From assembly GCA_019426215.1 (NCBI GenBank), contig CM033396.1:21715101-21779100 (forward strand): a stretch of 64,000 nucleotides of DNA, read 5' to 3'. The notes under the pieces were generated by a model. The model saw only the letters and a program-made list of their open reading frames with translations. It ran no database searches and was not told where the DNA came from. Made by a program: the position numbers and the translations under genes. This document shows, piece by piece, positions 34,773-46,806 of the stretch (within the stretch, counting starts at the first letter, position 1; every line of letters starts with the position of its first letter). Source of the stretch: Buddleja alternifolia. Taxonomy: Eukaryota > Streptophyta > Magnoliopsida > Lamiales > Scrophulariaceae.

Positions 34773-36030
34773 TAGATTATGTACCAAAGTACTCCAGTCG
34801 ACATAGGTTGGGGTCGAAAATGCTTTTTACCCTTATTATATATATGATTTTTCGGATAAATTACATCTCCACCCCAATGCGTAATTATCGATTCACTTTC
34901 ATAATGTGATTGTGCTTTTATTAATGTATTTAAAATAATTTCATATATATAGATGTTTTTCTAAATGCTCTATAGCCAAAATTCAAATAAGAATTTAATT
35001 AAATAAATTCTTATTTAATAAACTATAATTAGTTTGAAAAATGATATATTGATTGACGAAGTCATCCCTTTTGATTTTAAGAAAGATCATATAATTAACT
35101 GGAAAAAAAATCATATAAGGTTTACATAGTCATTGATAAATGCATTACAAACATTGATTTCTATGATTATATAAAAATTACAAATTTACATAACTACGAA
35201 AATGTTATCAATATAAGGTAAAAAGACATCGACATAAGATATGATATTCATGGATGATAATATAAGAAATATAAGCTAAATAGGGTACATAACGTTAATT
35301 TAGTAAAAGTTGAGTTTAAATATAAAATTACGTATACTGATATAACTTTATGTAAGAATTATAGGGTCAATAATTTCGATAATATACTCCATAATGAAAG
35401 TGTATTAGTACCGAATAGCAACTTTGAATTCAAATTTCCAACCAATTTATGTTTTAAAAATATAATATAGGGTTAAATTCACCTTACCCCCTTGTACTAC
35501 AGGGCTCGTGTCAATGACCCCCTCTGCTAATGAAAACTTCAAATAATTCCCTGAGCAAGATTTATAGTCCAAATGTTTAATTTGTACTAGTCGGCGTAGT
35601 CGCGATGGCACGCTCAATGCGTATGCTACATTATTTAAAAATTATATAAAAAAAATAATCCATTTATTATTCTGTAATATGAGAATTTCTCAATTATATA
35701 TGTTGTTTGAAATTATGCGAGCACAATCTTTACCTAAGACTTCATGTTAATTATTATTAGTTATAATTTTAAGAGAAAGTAATTAGAAATAAGTGTAAAA
35801 GAAAGAGTGAGATAAATAAATTAAAAATAATTTGGAGAGCAATAAGGAGAAAAGTCTAAGAGAAGAAAGAGAAAAGAGATAGGAAGAAACGGTGTAGAAG
35901 AAAATGAGACAAGTGAAAGAAACTTTTTTAAAGATCTCGTAAGTTGTCTCAGCTTGCTCAGTGGAGGCTACTATGCCTCTTCTACCCTTCTCTTCTTTGC
36001 ATTTTCCCCCCTTCCCTTTTCATAGGTGTT
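34773..36030. other. AT-rich intergenic DNA with possible MULE-like edge
   Basis: No gene. At 35470-35640 'TTAAATTCACCTTACCCCC' and the following pyrimidine-rich text resemble terminal regions of plant Mutator-like elements. No matching inverted end was found. Confidence 0.35.
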
Positions 36031-36031
36031 C

Positions 36032-36270
36032 CTTAAGGTGTCAAACAAGCTCAACGAGCTAAACCGGCTTGGCTTGCGAAAAGCTTGGCTTGTTTGCTAA
36101 GAGGGCCGGCTTGGCTTGTGAAGCAAACAAGCCAAGCCGGCTTGGCTTGTGAAAATACTTGTCAAGCTTTTTCGCTTGTGAAAAAGATTGGCAAGCTTTT
36201 ATGGCTTGTTGGCCTTCAATTGGCAAGCCAAAAAAGTTTGTCAAGCCAAGCCTTTCACAAGCCCAAATTT
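36032..36270. repeat. Clustered GCTTGGCTTG motifs, hAT subterminal region
   Basis: About 230 bp packed with GGCTTGGCTTG, CAAGCCAAGCC and CAAGCTTTT in both orientations. It starts near AAGGTGTCAAACAAGC (36036), which resembles a plant hAT end (AGGGGTGTCAAACGAGC). It lies where the 3' end of the adjacent minus-strand hAT transposase would be. Confidence 0.6.
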
Positions 36271-36525
36271 ATTTAATGTATTATATATTTATTTTCTTTT
36301 GTTAATCATTTATTTATGTCATTTAATCTTTTTATATATTTATTTATTGTTGTTAATTATTTATTTAAATTATTTTATCAAATACATCTTTTATTTGCTA
36401 CATGTTATATATTATTTTTTGTAAGCGAAAAATTAGTGGCTAATGACAATATATATTTAAAGATGTTAAGTGATTTGATTTCATCTGGTCAAATAAACTT
36501 AGTAAATACATTTTGTAAGATACAT

Positions 36526-37374
36526 TTATGATAGGAACATTATTAATTCCCAATTGTTCATAGCATCTTTAAAATCGTCCGCACTATCTGGCGTTGAAAA
36601 TACATTATCATGTTGGTTTGCATCATTTAAGCGTTGATAATATTTTTGAATATTGGCTTCTTGTGTCTCATTGTCGTCTTGTGTATCGTCGACTACCACG
36701 TTGCCTTCATCGTCACTTGATTCTTCATTCATGAATGGTGGTGGTATATATTTCCGACCATCTCGTCGAATCTCTTGTTCTCTCCATGCTTGATCTAGCC
36801 AATCCTTATAGAGTATGCATACTCGCACCATTTTTTTGGTCATTCTTGATCTTTTATTCGTGATTGTCTTCTCACCTGCTCTAAAATAACTTTCCGAAGC
36901 AACTGTAGACATTTGCCAGGTTAGTACATCACGAGCAATGGTAGACAAGATAGGAAACATTTTTTATTAATTTCTCCATCACCCTAATATATCAAATTCT
37001 TCATTAGGATCAATCTCTTCCGTGCTATATTTACTTAGTTCACTACTAGGCCCACTTGGTGTATTAGTTGATTTTTTCATTGGACTCAAAAGACCTGTAT
37101 ATAAATATGGATCTATTTTACTAGAACTCGTTGAACTAGGACCATACGCATTTTGGTTAATGCCATTCGTGGTATACCAATCTATTAATGATGTGAACAA
37201 ACTCTCACATTTCAATTTTTCGGCATCTATATCTACGTCTAAGTTATCAAAACATTCATAATATTGTTTAATTAAAAATAATGTACCTACCAATTTGCAC
37301 CTTGGATCTAATATTGTTCCTAGAAGCGCTATGTTAGGTATAGTACTGAAATATTTAAGCCACTTTTTTTCCAT
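36526..37374 (-). pseudogene. hAT transposase C-terminal part, broken
   Basis: The minus-strand frame contains KKWLKYFSTIPNIALLGTIL then DPRCKL, a hAT-like RNase H-fold/DUF4413 region, and TIARDVLTWQMSTVASESYF with NKRSRMTKKMV, the hAT C-terminal dimerisation domain (usual form ARDVLxxxxSTVASES-F). Three in-frame stops lie between the two parts (36961-36978), where family members have a W-W-K type segment. The N-terminal half, including the BED finger, is absent beyond 37374. It ends in an acidic tail and, 260 bp further on, the GCTTGG repeat cluster. Confidence 0.8.
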
Positions 37375-37866
37375 ACTTTGAATAATAGACGAAACGTTAT
37401 CATCAGATCTATGTGTTTTAAATAATATAAAGTATATTTTTAATATATTTGAAGTGACAGAATTTACGGGAGTGTATCATTTATACTTACAATACTCCTT
37501 GTATTATAATATTTCAATTTTAAAAAAAAAATCATAATCTTCGATACACGTGCATTTACCAGTGTATTAAAATTCTTGAAAGCAAAAAGCAGTTCATATC
37601 ATGAAAATGAGATGAAATATACCTCATAATTGTATTTGCACAAGCTTTTCATTCATATTTTCATCTAAAACAAACAAAAGAATACAACATAGTGAAATGT
37701 AACACGAGGGCTAAGCTCAATAGACAGAACTGTTGTAAATTTTTTGTGATTTGTGTTTAAATAAATATAAATTACTTAAATAATCTCAAAATATATTAGT
37801 AATACATCATGATATGATAATTATAAATCATGGAATAATATATATTAAACAACATAAAATAAGATA
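37375..37866. other. AT-rich stretch between hAT remnant and LTR copy A
   Basis: Nothing recognised apart from low-complexity AT sequence. Confidence 0.5.
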
Positions 37867-39060
37867 CTGCACCGATGGAGAGTCACGCCACATGACGCTG
37901 TCCTAAAGCCATGATTACCTCCCTACGTGCAGGTTCTGACGGCTGATCACGACTCTAAGATAAAACCCCATTAGCTCACAGCGGTGTCTCATCCTATGTG
38001 CACGACCACAAGGAGACGAGAACCAATCCCTTAGTCACGTTGCCAAAACACTCTTGTGGTAGTATAAAACATTATCACAACTTTAATATAAAATATCTCA
38101 CACTCTCAATTGTGCCAACAAACAAGGCCATGGCCCCTTATATAGAAAATTAAAATTTGACCATTTTAAAGATATTAATGGACCACTAAAAACCATCATA
38201 AAATCACCATAAAATCAAATAATAATTAGGTCCACTAATGATAACATAATGTGGTCAAATATCACATAAATAAGATGATAATGAGGCCATAAGTCTAAAA
38301 TTAATTATAAGTAAATAGGCACACTAATTGTGAGATTTAAGAAATTATTATTTGTTGGAAATAAAAAGTAATATGAAGAAATTTTAAAGCTTATTTCCAA
38401 CAATTCCCCACAAGATTTAAAATTTCTGAAATTCAATGAAACCCATAAAATGGTGGCAACTTTATATCATGCAATCGATATAGGTGTATTCCGGGCTTGA
38501 ACCTATACTTAGTGATAGAAATCTCCATTTGAGGGAGCCATAATGGACTAAGCCTGGAATTAGGTCCCTTGACCAAACTTCAATTACTACACACACGATA
38601 TAGACTTTAGGACATGGTTATAGCGAGTTACCGCGTTAACGGCGATGCGCTCTGATCTTGATTCTAGTGAGGTCTCTAGGGTCAGCCCAAACCCATAGCC
38701 CCGGCCATCAGGGCGACTCTCACTTAGGTGAAACCTCCCAAGGGTACGTGTGACCTCCACCCCGCGGATTTCCCGCCTTGGTCTCATTAAGGGTCAAAGC
38801 CCATTCTAACATCACACTTCTTACAGCACTTCACCTTAAGGATTGGGAATGAGGCATCTCGATGTACACCCTCCTCAAAATAGTGCTTATGAATCACGCA
38901 TTACAGGTTGTTCCTACCCATTGAACCTTCTTCATGGGGTCCCCAATCACAAAGGTTGGGTTACTCCCGGAGATGATTCCCTTACGGGCTCAGCCCATCC
39001 CCATCGATGATAAAGGATCTAGCCTCTACGCTAGTCCCCCGAGGCAAATTCCATCTCATG
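37867..39060 (-). mobile_element. Non-coding LTR-family copy A (LTR plus internal 3' part)
   Basis: On the minus strand the internal part (39060 down to 38403) ends in CTTGTGGGGAAT, a polypurine tract. It is followed by an LTR beginning TGTTGGAAATAAG (38402). The internal part is homologous to copies B and C (shared blocks GAGTAACCCAACCTTTGTG, GACCCTTAATGAGACC, CCATTATGGCTCCCTCAAAT). The LTR part shares the block around ACCTGCACG...GGACAGCGT...GTGGCGTGACTC. The LTR's outer end is approximate. No gag or pol is present, so the family looks like a large non-coding (LARD-type) derivative. Confidence 0.65.
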
Positions 39061-39690
39061 GAATAAATAATATAAGCCTCTTGTTTTCATTTCTCAATTC
39101 ATCACATAAAGATGCATGTAATAGACAACTCTCCAAAATAGTTATTTATTTTTTTATTTGAAAATAACAAATACCCGTCTCAAAGTAAATGTCAAAGAAT
39201 ATTTTCAATCTCTATTCTTGAATATTATAAATGTGTTTTCTTTCATTTTCCGCATATTAGTAACTCAAGGTCATAATAATTTTATTTTAAAACTATGTAA
39301 GTATGATGATATATATCTCAATTTTACTTAAACACCCAATAGACATTCTAATGGCATTAAAATTAATTAATTAATCATAACCATCATATCCAAATATAAT
39401 TACAAATTTAGAATTTAGAAAACTGATGCATCTATATAATTATGCAGCCTTAAGAAAGAATTGAGGAATATAATGAGGTATCAATGGTATCACATGCATA
39501 CATATTCCACCGGATTTTGAATTTTATTAATATTAATATTATTTCATATACCATTATCTAGAAATATATTTTCTTTAAACTGCACAATATGTAAATAATT
39601 ATCAACATGTAACTTCCAGACAATTATATTACAATCATACGCTCATTAGTAGAATGGCATTTAAATACTTTTACTATTTAATTAGCCGTT
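39061..39690. other. AT-rich spacer between copies A and B
   Basis: No gene seen. Low-complexity AT sequence with short ATTAAT runs. Confidence 0.5.
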
Positions 39691-39694
39691 GGAC

Positions 39695-40700
39695 AAATAT
39701 GTAACCTCCGGGAGTAACCCAACCTTTGTGATTGGAGACCCCATGAAGAAAGTTCAATGGGTAGGAACAACCTGTAATGTGCGACTCATTTCGCACTAAT
39801 TTTTAGGAGAGTGTCTCCTTCCCGTCCCTATGGTGATAGTGCTTTTGTAGTGTGATGTTAAGGTTGGCTTTGATCCTTAATGAGACCAAGGAAGGAAATA
39901 ATCCGCGGGGTAGAGTTCACACGTACCCTTGGAGGTTTCACCTAAGTGAGAGTTGTCATACATAGGCCGTGGCTATAGGTTGGGCTAACCCTAGAGACCT
40001 CACGAGAATCAAGATTAGAGCGCAGGGCCTTTAATGCGCTAACCCGCGAACTTAGACCGATATCAATACTATGTGTGTGATGTATTGAAGTTTGGCCAAG
40101 GGACCTAATTCAAGGCGTAGTCCATTATGGCTCCCTCAAATGGAAATCATCAACACTAAGTGTAGGTTCAAGCCCGGAAGGCATCTGCATCCATTGCATG
40201 GTATTTAGTTGCCCTTTTATATATATATTATATATCATTTTGAAGTTTTAAACCTTGTGGGGGATTGTTGGAAATTGGAAGTTTCAAAACTTCAAAATCA
40301 AATTTAATTTTTATTATTTGCATTAACAATTTTGACCATAACCTCCCACATTGTATTGATTTGTGCTTTTAATTTGTAGGTTTTAACATGCATCCTAGCA
40401 CTATAAATAGGTCCTAGGGGTCTTGGTAGAATATACAACAACACAAGCATACATCATCTTGCATTTTTGTATTTTCTATATACTATTGGGCAATTATGAT
40501 AAGGTCTTGTTCACAAAGTTTTCTTATGAACGTGCTCACAAAGAGAACACCAGCGTGACCTTCTTGGGTTTTATCTTGGGGTGGTGATGAGCCGACAGTA
40601 CCTGCACGAGGGGAGGCCATCATGATCTTAGGACAACGTTAAGTGGCGTGACTCCTACAAGCCATCCGTTTCTTACTTTCTTATGCTTTTAAATTATATT
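39695..40700 (+). mobile_element. Non-coding LTR-family copy B
   Basis: Internal part from about 39695 (CCTCCGGGAGTAACCCAACC) to CTTGTGGGGGAT. The LTR starts TGTTGGAAATTGG at 40266. The LTR contains a TATA box CTATAAATAGG (40402-40412) and the ACCTGCACGAGGGGAGG block. It is a direct repeat of copy C and inverted relative to copy A. The LTR's far end is not sharply defined. Confidence 0.65.
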
Positions 40701-40786
40701 ATATATGCATCATTTTTATTATATGATAATATGAAAATTGACATTCTCTTAATTGCATGAAAAATTGAAAATATTCACAACAAACT

Positions 40787-40905
40787 AATGTTTTACGAAT
40801 GCATATGACATATTGGTCAGTGATATACTATTCTAGTTATCAATATCCTTAGGCAGTGTCTTTGGATAAATCAAAATATACTTAATTATATCAATCGTAA
40901 AACAT
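40787..40905 (+). repeat. Direct repeat flanking the palindrome, left
   Basis: About 119 bp starting AATGTTTTACGAATGCATAT. It recurs in the same orientation at 46692-46806 with a few changes. Confidence 0.85.
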
Positions 40906-40907
40906 AT

Positions 40908-42004
40908 AAGCATAACTTTTATTTAAAAAAATTACATTGTCTTTAGTAGATAACTTTAAATTTTCTCTAAGCATGCAATTTTCAAAATACTCAAATTTGT
41001 TGTTCCCACTTTATGGAATCTCACTTTGAAGAAAGTTTTATACATAAAATTTTTGCTATAGAGATTTTATGTGGCAACGGGTGGAGTGACAATGGTGCTT
41101 TAAAGTTTATTTGAAAAAAAAAATTACATGAAAATTATTATTTTTTAGAATAAAATATATGTTCATGAGACGTATGATCATATTTTGATTTCCATATTGA
41201 ACATATTAAATTGCTTTTAACCTATTTGAAAAAAAATATCTAATGAGTTGACTTGGAAATCGTGACAAATTTTATGCTACTCTAAAGCTCGAAACTTTGG
41301 CATTGTTATGCAACGTGAGACATATTTGAAAATTTTGAGGTATGTTCATTTTCATGTTAAATAAATTTGTGGAGTTCAATTTGAGATTGTGTGGTCAAAC
41401 AACATTTATTTTCTTTGGAAAGATTGTGTTAGAAATAAATGAAAGTCGTGATTATTGAGATTATGATACATTGGGAAAATGTAGTATTTTAAAAAAATCA
41501 TGCGTCATATGAGTACAATTTGTTAAGTATCTTTACCTTGAGACTTATATAGTAATAATGATATTAATTAATTTGCAAATGGAAAAAAAAAACCTTCTGT
41601 GATAATTTTACATTAATAATGTCCATATTATGGTTTAATAAAAGCAAGCTTCCAATATTTATACTTTTAAATTTTTTTGTGTTTAGGCAAAATTATTTAT
41701 AAATCTGAATATTTGAATATTAAATTCAATTTATTTTCCATCAATACTAAGGTAAAAAAAAAAACCAATTATGCTATTAAGATATATTTTGGTGAAATAT
41801 ATACCATACAAACTTACATATTTTATGAATTTTGGAAAAATGATTTTATACTAAACCCTACTTTTGAGCTATATTTATACAAATTAATAATTTGTTTCAT
41901 TATTTCATTTTCAAAAGATCGTTGATAAGTTTAAATGTGTTTCCAAAACTTGTTCCTAACATAAGATATAGTGATTTTGAATTTAGTGTGACTATCTCTA
42001 TTTA

Positions 42005-42041
<37 letters not shown>

Positions 42042-42706
42042 AGCTTGAACTTTCTTATTATCTTATGAAATTCTATTATGCGACATAACGTTATTTCCAA
42101 ACTTAATAATACAAATTTTATTAAATTTTTTTTGATATTTTTGTTTTAAACAGGAACTACAATGTTGTTATAAAAAAAATTAATAATTAGAAGTGTAAAC
42201 ACTATATACAATTGTTTAAGTCCTAAAACATTGGATCTATCTAGTGAAATGTGGGGGTTAGCTTGATGGATGAGTATATCAAGTATTTTGCGATTAAATT
42301 TGGTCTTATATCATTTAATGTGTCTTTTACTTAACCCGTCTTATTATTGGGGTTTTAAATTGCTTTGGTCTCTATGATAAAAATATGAAATTTGACCAAG
42401 TACTACGAGTTAGTAAATGTGTGAATTTCACTGAGAAGACTGACTTATAAAATTCAAGGTAAAGTTTTATAAAAGGTTTATTTGGGAAAATAAATAAAAT
42501 GATTGTGATGAAAATATATAATTTCACACTACTAAACATTGGAATTGCTAATTAACTTTTATTGGTTATTTGTGAAAATATATATTATAACACGTGCATG
42601 TGCAAAAGAGGAAAGAAAAGAGAATCATTATATAATTTATATGCTGCGAGCATATATGGACTAGCGTAGAGGCTACATCCGTAATCATCGAGGGGGATGG
42701 GCATAA
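40908..42706 (+). repeat. Palindrome left arm (about 1.8 kb)
   Basis: It starts AAGCATAACTTTTATTT and ends GGGGGATGGGCATAA. It is the inverted complement of 43693-46285, apart from the extra tandem units there and some deletions. It is AT-rich, with an (AT)n run at about 42008-42037. Short mirrored frames in both arms show no known domain. Confidence 0.85.
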
Positions 42707-43692
42707 GCCCACAAGGGAGTCACCTCCGGGAGTAACCCAACCTTTGTGATTGGTGACCCCATGAAGAAGGTTCAATAGGTAGGAACAACTTGTAATGCGT
42801 GACTCATTTAGCACTAATTTATGAGGAGAGTGTCTCCTTCCCGTCCTTATGGTGATAGTGCTTTTGTAGTGTGATGTTAAGGTTGGCTTTGATCCTTAAT
42901 GAGACCAAGGCCGGAAATAATCCGCGGGGTAGAGTTCACACGTAACCTTAGAGGTTTCACCTAAGTGAGAGTTGCCATACATAGGTCGTGGCTATGGGTT
43001 GGGCTAACCCTAGAGACCTCACGAGAATCAAGATTAGAGCGCAGGGCCTTTAATGCGCTAACCCGCGAACTAAGACCGATGTCAATACTGTCTGTGTGAT
43101 GTATTGAAGTTTGGCCAAGGGACCTGATTCCAAGCGTAGTCCATTATGGCTCCCTCAAATGGAAATCATCAACACTAAGTGTAGGTTCAAGCCCGGAAGG
43201 CTCCTGCACCCATTGCATAGTATTTAGTTGCCCTTTTATATATCTTATATATCATTTTGAAGTTTTAAACCTTGTGGGGGATTGTTACAATTTGAAGTTT
43301 TAAAACATCAAAATCATCTTTAATTTTCTTTAAAACTTTGTAACATTCTTTGACCATAACCCCCACATATTAAATTGTGCTTTTAATTTAGAAGTTACAT
43401 CTTGCATCCTACACTATAAATAGGTCCTAGGTCTTAGTTAGAATGCACAACAACACAAGCATACATCATCTTGCATTTTATATTTTCTATATACTATTAG
43501 GCAACTATGATAAGGTCTTGTTCACAAAGTTTTCTTGTGAACGTGCTCACAAAAAGAACACCAGTGTGGCCTTCTTGGGTTTTATCTTGGGGTGGTGATG
43601 AGCCGACAATACCTGCACGAGGGGAGGCCATCACGATTTTAGGACAGCGTCAAGTGGCGTGACTCGTACAGGCCAGCCGTTTCTTACTCTCT
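42650..43692 (+). mobile_element. Non-coding LTR-family copy C, loop of the palindrome
   Basis: It carries the same internal blocks as copy B, a polypurine CTTGTGGGGGAT, then an LTR beginning TGTTACAATTTG (43283). TATA box CTATAAATAGG is at about 43418-43428. Its first part (to 42706) belongs to the left arm. Most of it (42707-43692, 986 bp) forms the unpaired centre. Confidence 0.65.
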
Positions 43693-45394
43693 TTATGCCC
43701 ATCCCCCTCGATGATTATGGATCTAGCCGCTACGCTAGTCCATATATGCTCACAGCATATAAATTATATAATGATTCTTTTCCTTTTCTCTTTTATCTTT
43801 TGCACGTGCATGTGGATGTGTTACAATATTTATTTTCACAAATAACCAATAGAGGTTAATTAGCAATTGCAATGTTTAGTAGTGTAAAATTATATATTTT
43901 CATCACCATCATTTTATTTATTTTTCCCAAATAACCTTTTATAAAACTTTACCTTGAATTTTATAAGTCAGTCTTCTCAGTAAAATTCACACATTTACTA
44001 ACTCGTAGTACTTGGTCAAAATTCATATTTTTATCATAGAGACCAAAGTAATTTAAAACCCCAATAATAAGACGGGTTGAGTAAAAGACACATTAAATGA
44101 AATAAGACCAAATTTAATCGCAAAATACTTGATATACTCATCCATCAAGCTAACCCCCACATTTCACTAGATAGATCCAATGTTTTAGGACTTAAACAAT
44201 TGTATATAGTGTTTACACTTCTAATTATTAATTTTTTTTATAACAACATTATAGTTCCTATTTAAAGCAAAAATATCAAAAAAAAATTAATAAAATTTGT
44301 ATTATTAAGTTTGGAAATAACGTTATGTCGCATAATAGAATTTCATAAGATAATAAGAAAGTTCAAGCTTTTCATATATATATATATATATATATTTAAA
44401 TAGAGACATTCACACTAAATTCAAAATCACTATATTATATGTTAGGAACAAGTTTTGGAAACACATTTAAACTTATCAACGATCTTTCGAAAATGAAATA
44501 ATGAAACAAATTAATAATTTGTATAAACTAAATTCATATTTTTATCATAGAGACCAAAGTAATTTAAAACCCCAATAATAAGACGGGTTGAGTAAAAGAC
44601 ACATTAAATGAAATAAGACCAAATTTAATCGCAAAATACTTGATATACTCATCCATCAAGCTAACCCCCACATTTCACTAGATAGATCCAATGTTTTAGG
44701 ACTTAAACAATTGTATATAGTGTTTACACTTCTAATTATTAATTTTTTTTTATAACAACATTATAGTTCCTGTTTAAAGCAAAAATATCAATTTTTTTTA
44801 ATAAAATTTGTATTATTAAGTTTGGAAATAACGTTATGTCGCATAATAGAATTTCATAAGATAATAAGAAAGTTCAAGCTTTTCATATATATATATATAT
44901 ATATATATTTAAATAGAGACATTCACACTAAATTCAAAATCACTATATTATATGTTAGGAACAAGTTTTGGAAACACATTTAAACTTATCAACGATCTTT
45001 TGAAAATGAAATAATGAAACAAATTAATAATTTGTATAAACTAAATTCATATTTTTATCATAGAGACCAAAGTAATTTAAAACCCCAATAATAAGACGGG
45101 TTGAGTAAAAGACACATTAAATGAAATAAGACCAAATTTAATCGCAAAATACTTGATATACTCATCCATCAAGCTAACCCCCACATTTCACTAGATAGAT
45201 CCAATGTTTTAGGACTTAAACAATTGTATATAGTGTTTACACTTCTAATTATTAATTTTTTTTTATAACAACATTATAGTTCCTGTTTAAAGCAAAAATA
45301 TCAAAAAATTTTTAATAAAATTTGTATTATTAAGTTTGGAAATAACATTATGTCGCATAATAGAATTTCATAAGATAATAAGAAAGTTCAAGCT

Positions 45395-45433
<39 letters not shown>

Positions 45434-46285
45434 AATAGAGACATTCACACTAAATTCAAAATCACTATATCATATGTTAGGAACAAGTTTTGGAAACACA
45501 TTTAAACTTATCAACGATCTTTTGAAAATGAAATAATGAAACAAATTAATAATTTGTATAAATATAGCTCAAAAGTAGGGTTTAGTATAAAATCATTTTT
45601 CCAAAATTCATAAAATATATAAGTTTGTATGGTATATATTTCGCCAAAATATGTCTCAATAATGTAATTGGTTTTTTTTTTTTTTTTACCTTAGTATTGA
45701 TGGAAAATAAATTGAATTTAATATTCAAATATTCAGATTTATAAATAATTTTGCCTAAACACAAAAAAAATTAAAGGTATAAATATTGGAAGCTTGCTTT
45801 TATTAAACCATAATATGGACATTATTAATGTAAAATTATCACAGTGTTTTTTTTTTCATTTGCAAATTAATTAATATCATTATTACTATATAAGTCTCAA
45901 GGCAAAAATACTTAACAAATTGTACTCAAATTACGTATGTGCAATTTTTTTTAAATACTACATTTTCCCAATGTATCATAATCTCAATAATCACGACTTT
46001 CATTTATTTCTGACACAATCTTCCCAAAGAAAATAAATGTTGTTTGACCACACAATTTTGTATTAAACTTCACAAATTTATTTAAACTTTAAAGCACCAT
46101 TGTCACTCCACCTGTTGCCACATAAAATCTCTATAGCAACAATTTTATGCATAAAACTTTCTTCAAAGTGAGATTCTATAAAGTGGGAACAACAAATTTG
46201 AGTATTTTGAAAATTGCATGCTTAGAGAAAATTTAAAGTTATCTACTAAAGACAATGTAATTTTTTTAAAATAAAAGTTATGCTT
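43693..46285 (-). repeat. Palindrome right arm (about 2.6 kb)
   Basis: It starts TTATGCCCATCCCCCTCG and ends AAATAAAAGTTATGCTT, the inverted complement of the left arm's ends. It is longer because of two extra 512-bp tandem units, and lacks a few segments of the left arm (near 41100-41420). Confidence 0.85.
44021..45562. repeat. Three tandem copies of a 512-bp unit
   Basis: Units at 44021-44531, 44532-45044 and 45045-45562, each starting ATTCATATTTTTATCATAGA and ending near AATTTGTATAAA. They are almost identical, differing mainly in the length of an (AT)n run and in A/T runs. The mirrored left arm has a single unit. Confidence 0.92.
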
Positions 46286-46691
46286 AAAATAATCTTTTAA
46301 GTACCACTCTACTCATGCTCAGGTCATTAGATTGACCACATCACCATGTATATAAAATTCAAGAAGTTTAAAAGTATTAAGAGATGTGCCTCCCATATGA
46401 TTATATTTGGAGTCTTATTCTACTAATCATGACTTTTCCAAAGTTTTCAAATATGTCATTTATAGCACATAACAAAATAGTTAAACAATTCTTTCTATGA
46501 GAGTAATTATAAGATAAATCCTTCATCATACATGAAATTCTCATTATAGAGTTTTCATACTATAATTTGGATAAAAGAAGCACACACCTCAAAATTTCAT
46601 TAAAATATATTTTTCAAACTCTTGAAAGTAAATCAAAATTTAACTCACCATGTCCATTGAGATGCTTGTCAAACTCCTCACAAAGGAATAA
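46286..46691. other. AT-rich segment between palindrome and right direct repeat
   Basis: About 400 bp with no counterpart on the left side of the palindrome and no gene. Confidence 0.5.
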
Positions 46692-46806
46692 AATGTTTTA
46701 CGAATGCATATGACATTGGTCAGTGATATACTATTCTAGTTATTAATATCCTTAGGCATTGTCTTTGGATAAATCAAAATATACTTAATTATATTAATCG
46801 TAAAAG
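46692..46806 (+). repeat. Direct repeat flanking the palindrome, right
   Basis: Same orientation as 40787-40905, starting AATGTTTTACGAATGCATAT. It has a 2-bp deletion (ACATATTGG to ACATTGG) and scattered substitutions. Confidence 0.85.

Noticed and set aside
36059..36276. Open frames on both strands through the GCTTGG cluster
   Set aside because: Low-complexity repeats read as repeated SQAK / KPSQ-type peptides; this is a DNA repeat, not a gene.
38587..39161. GC-richer open frames in LTR-family copy A
   Set aside because: Copies B and C break these frames with indels, so they are not conserved as coding.
41677..41925. Short protein frame repeated in both palindrome arms (also 45582-45764)
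   Set aside because: It is mirrored only because the DNA is an inverted repeat; it has frameshifts between arms and no domain.
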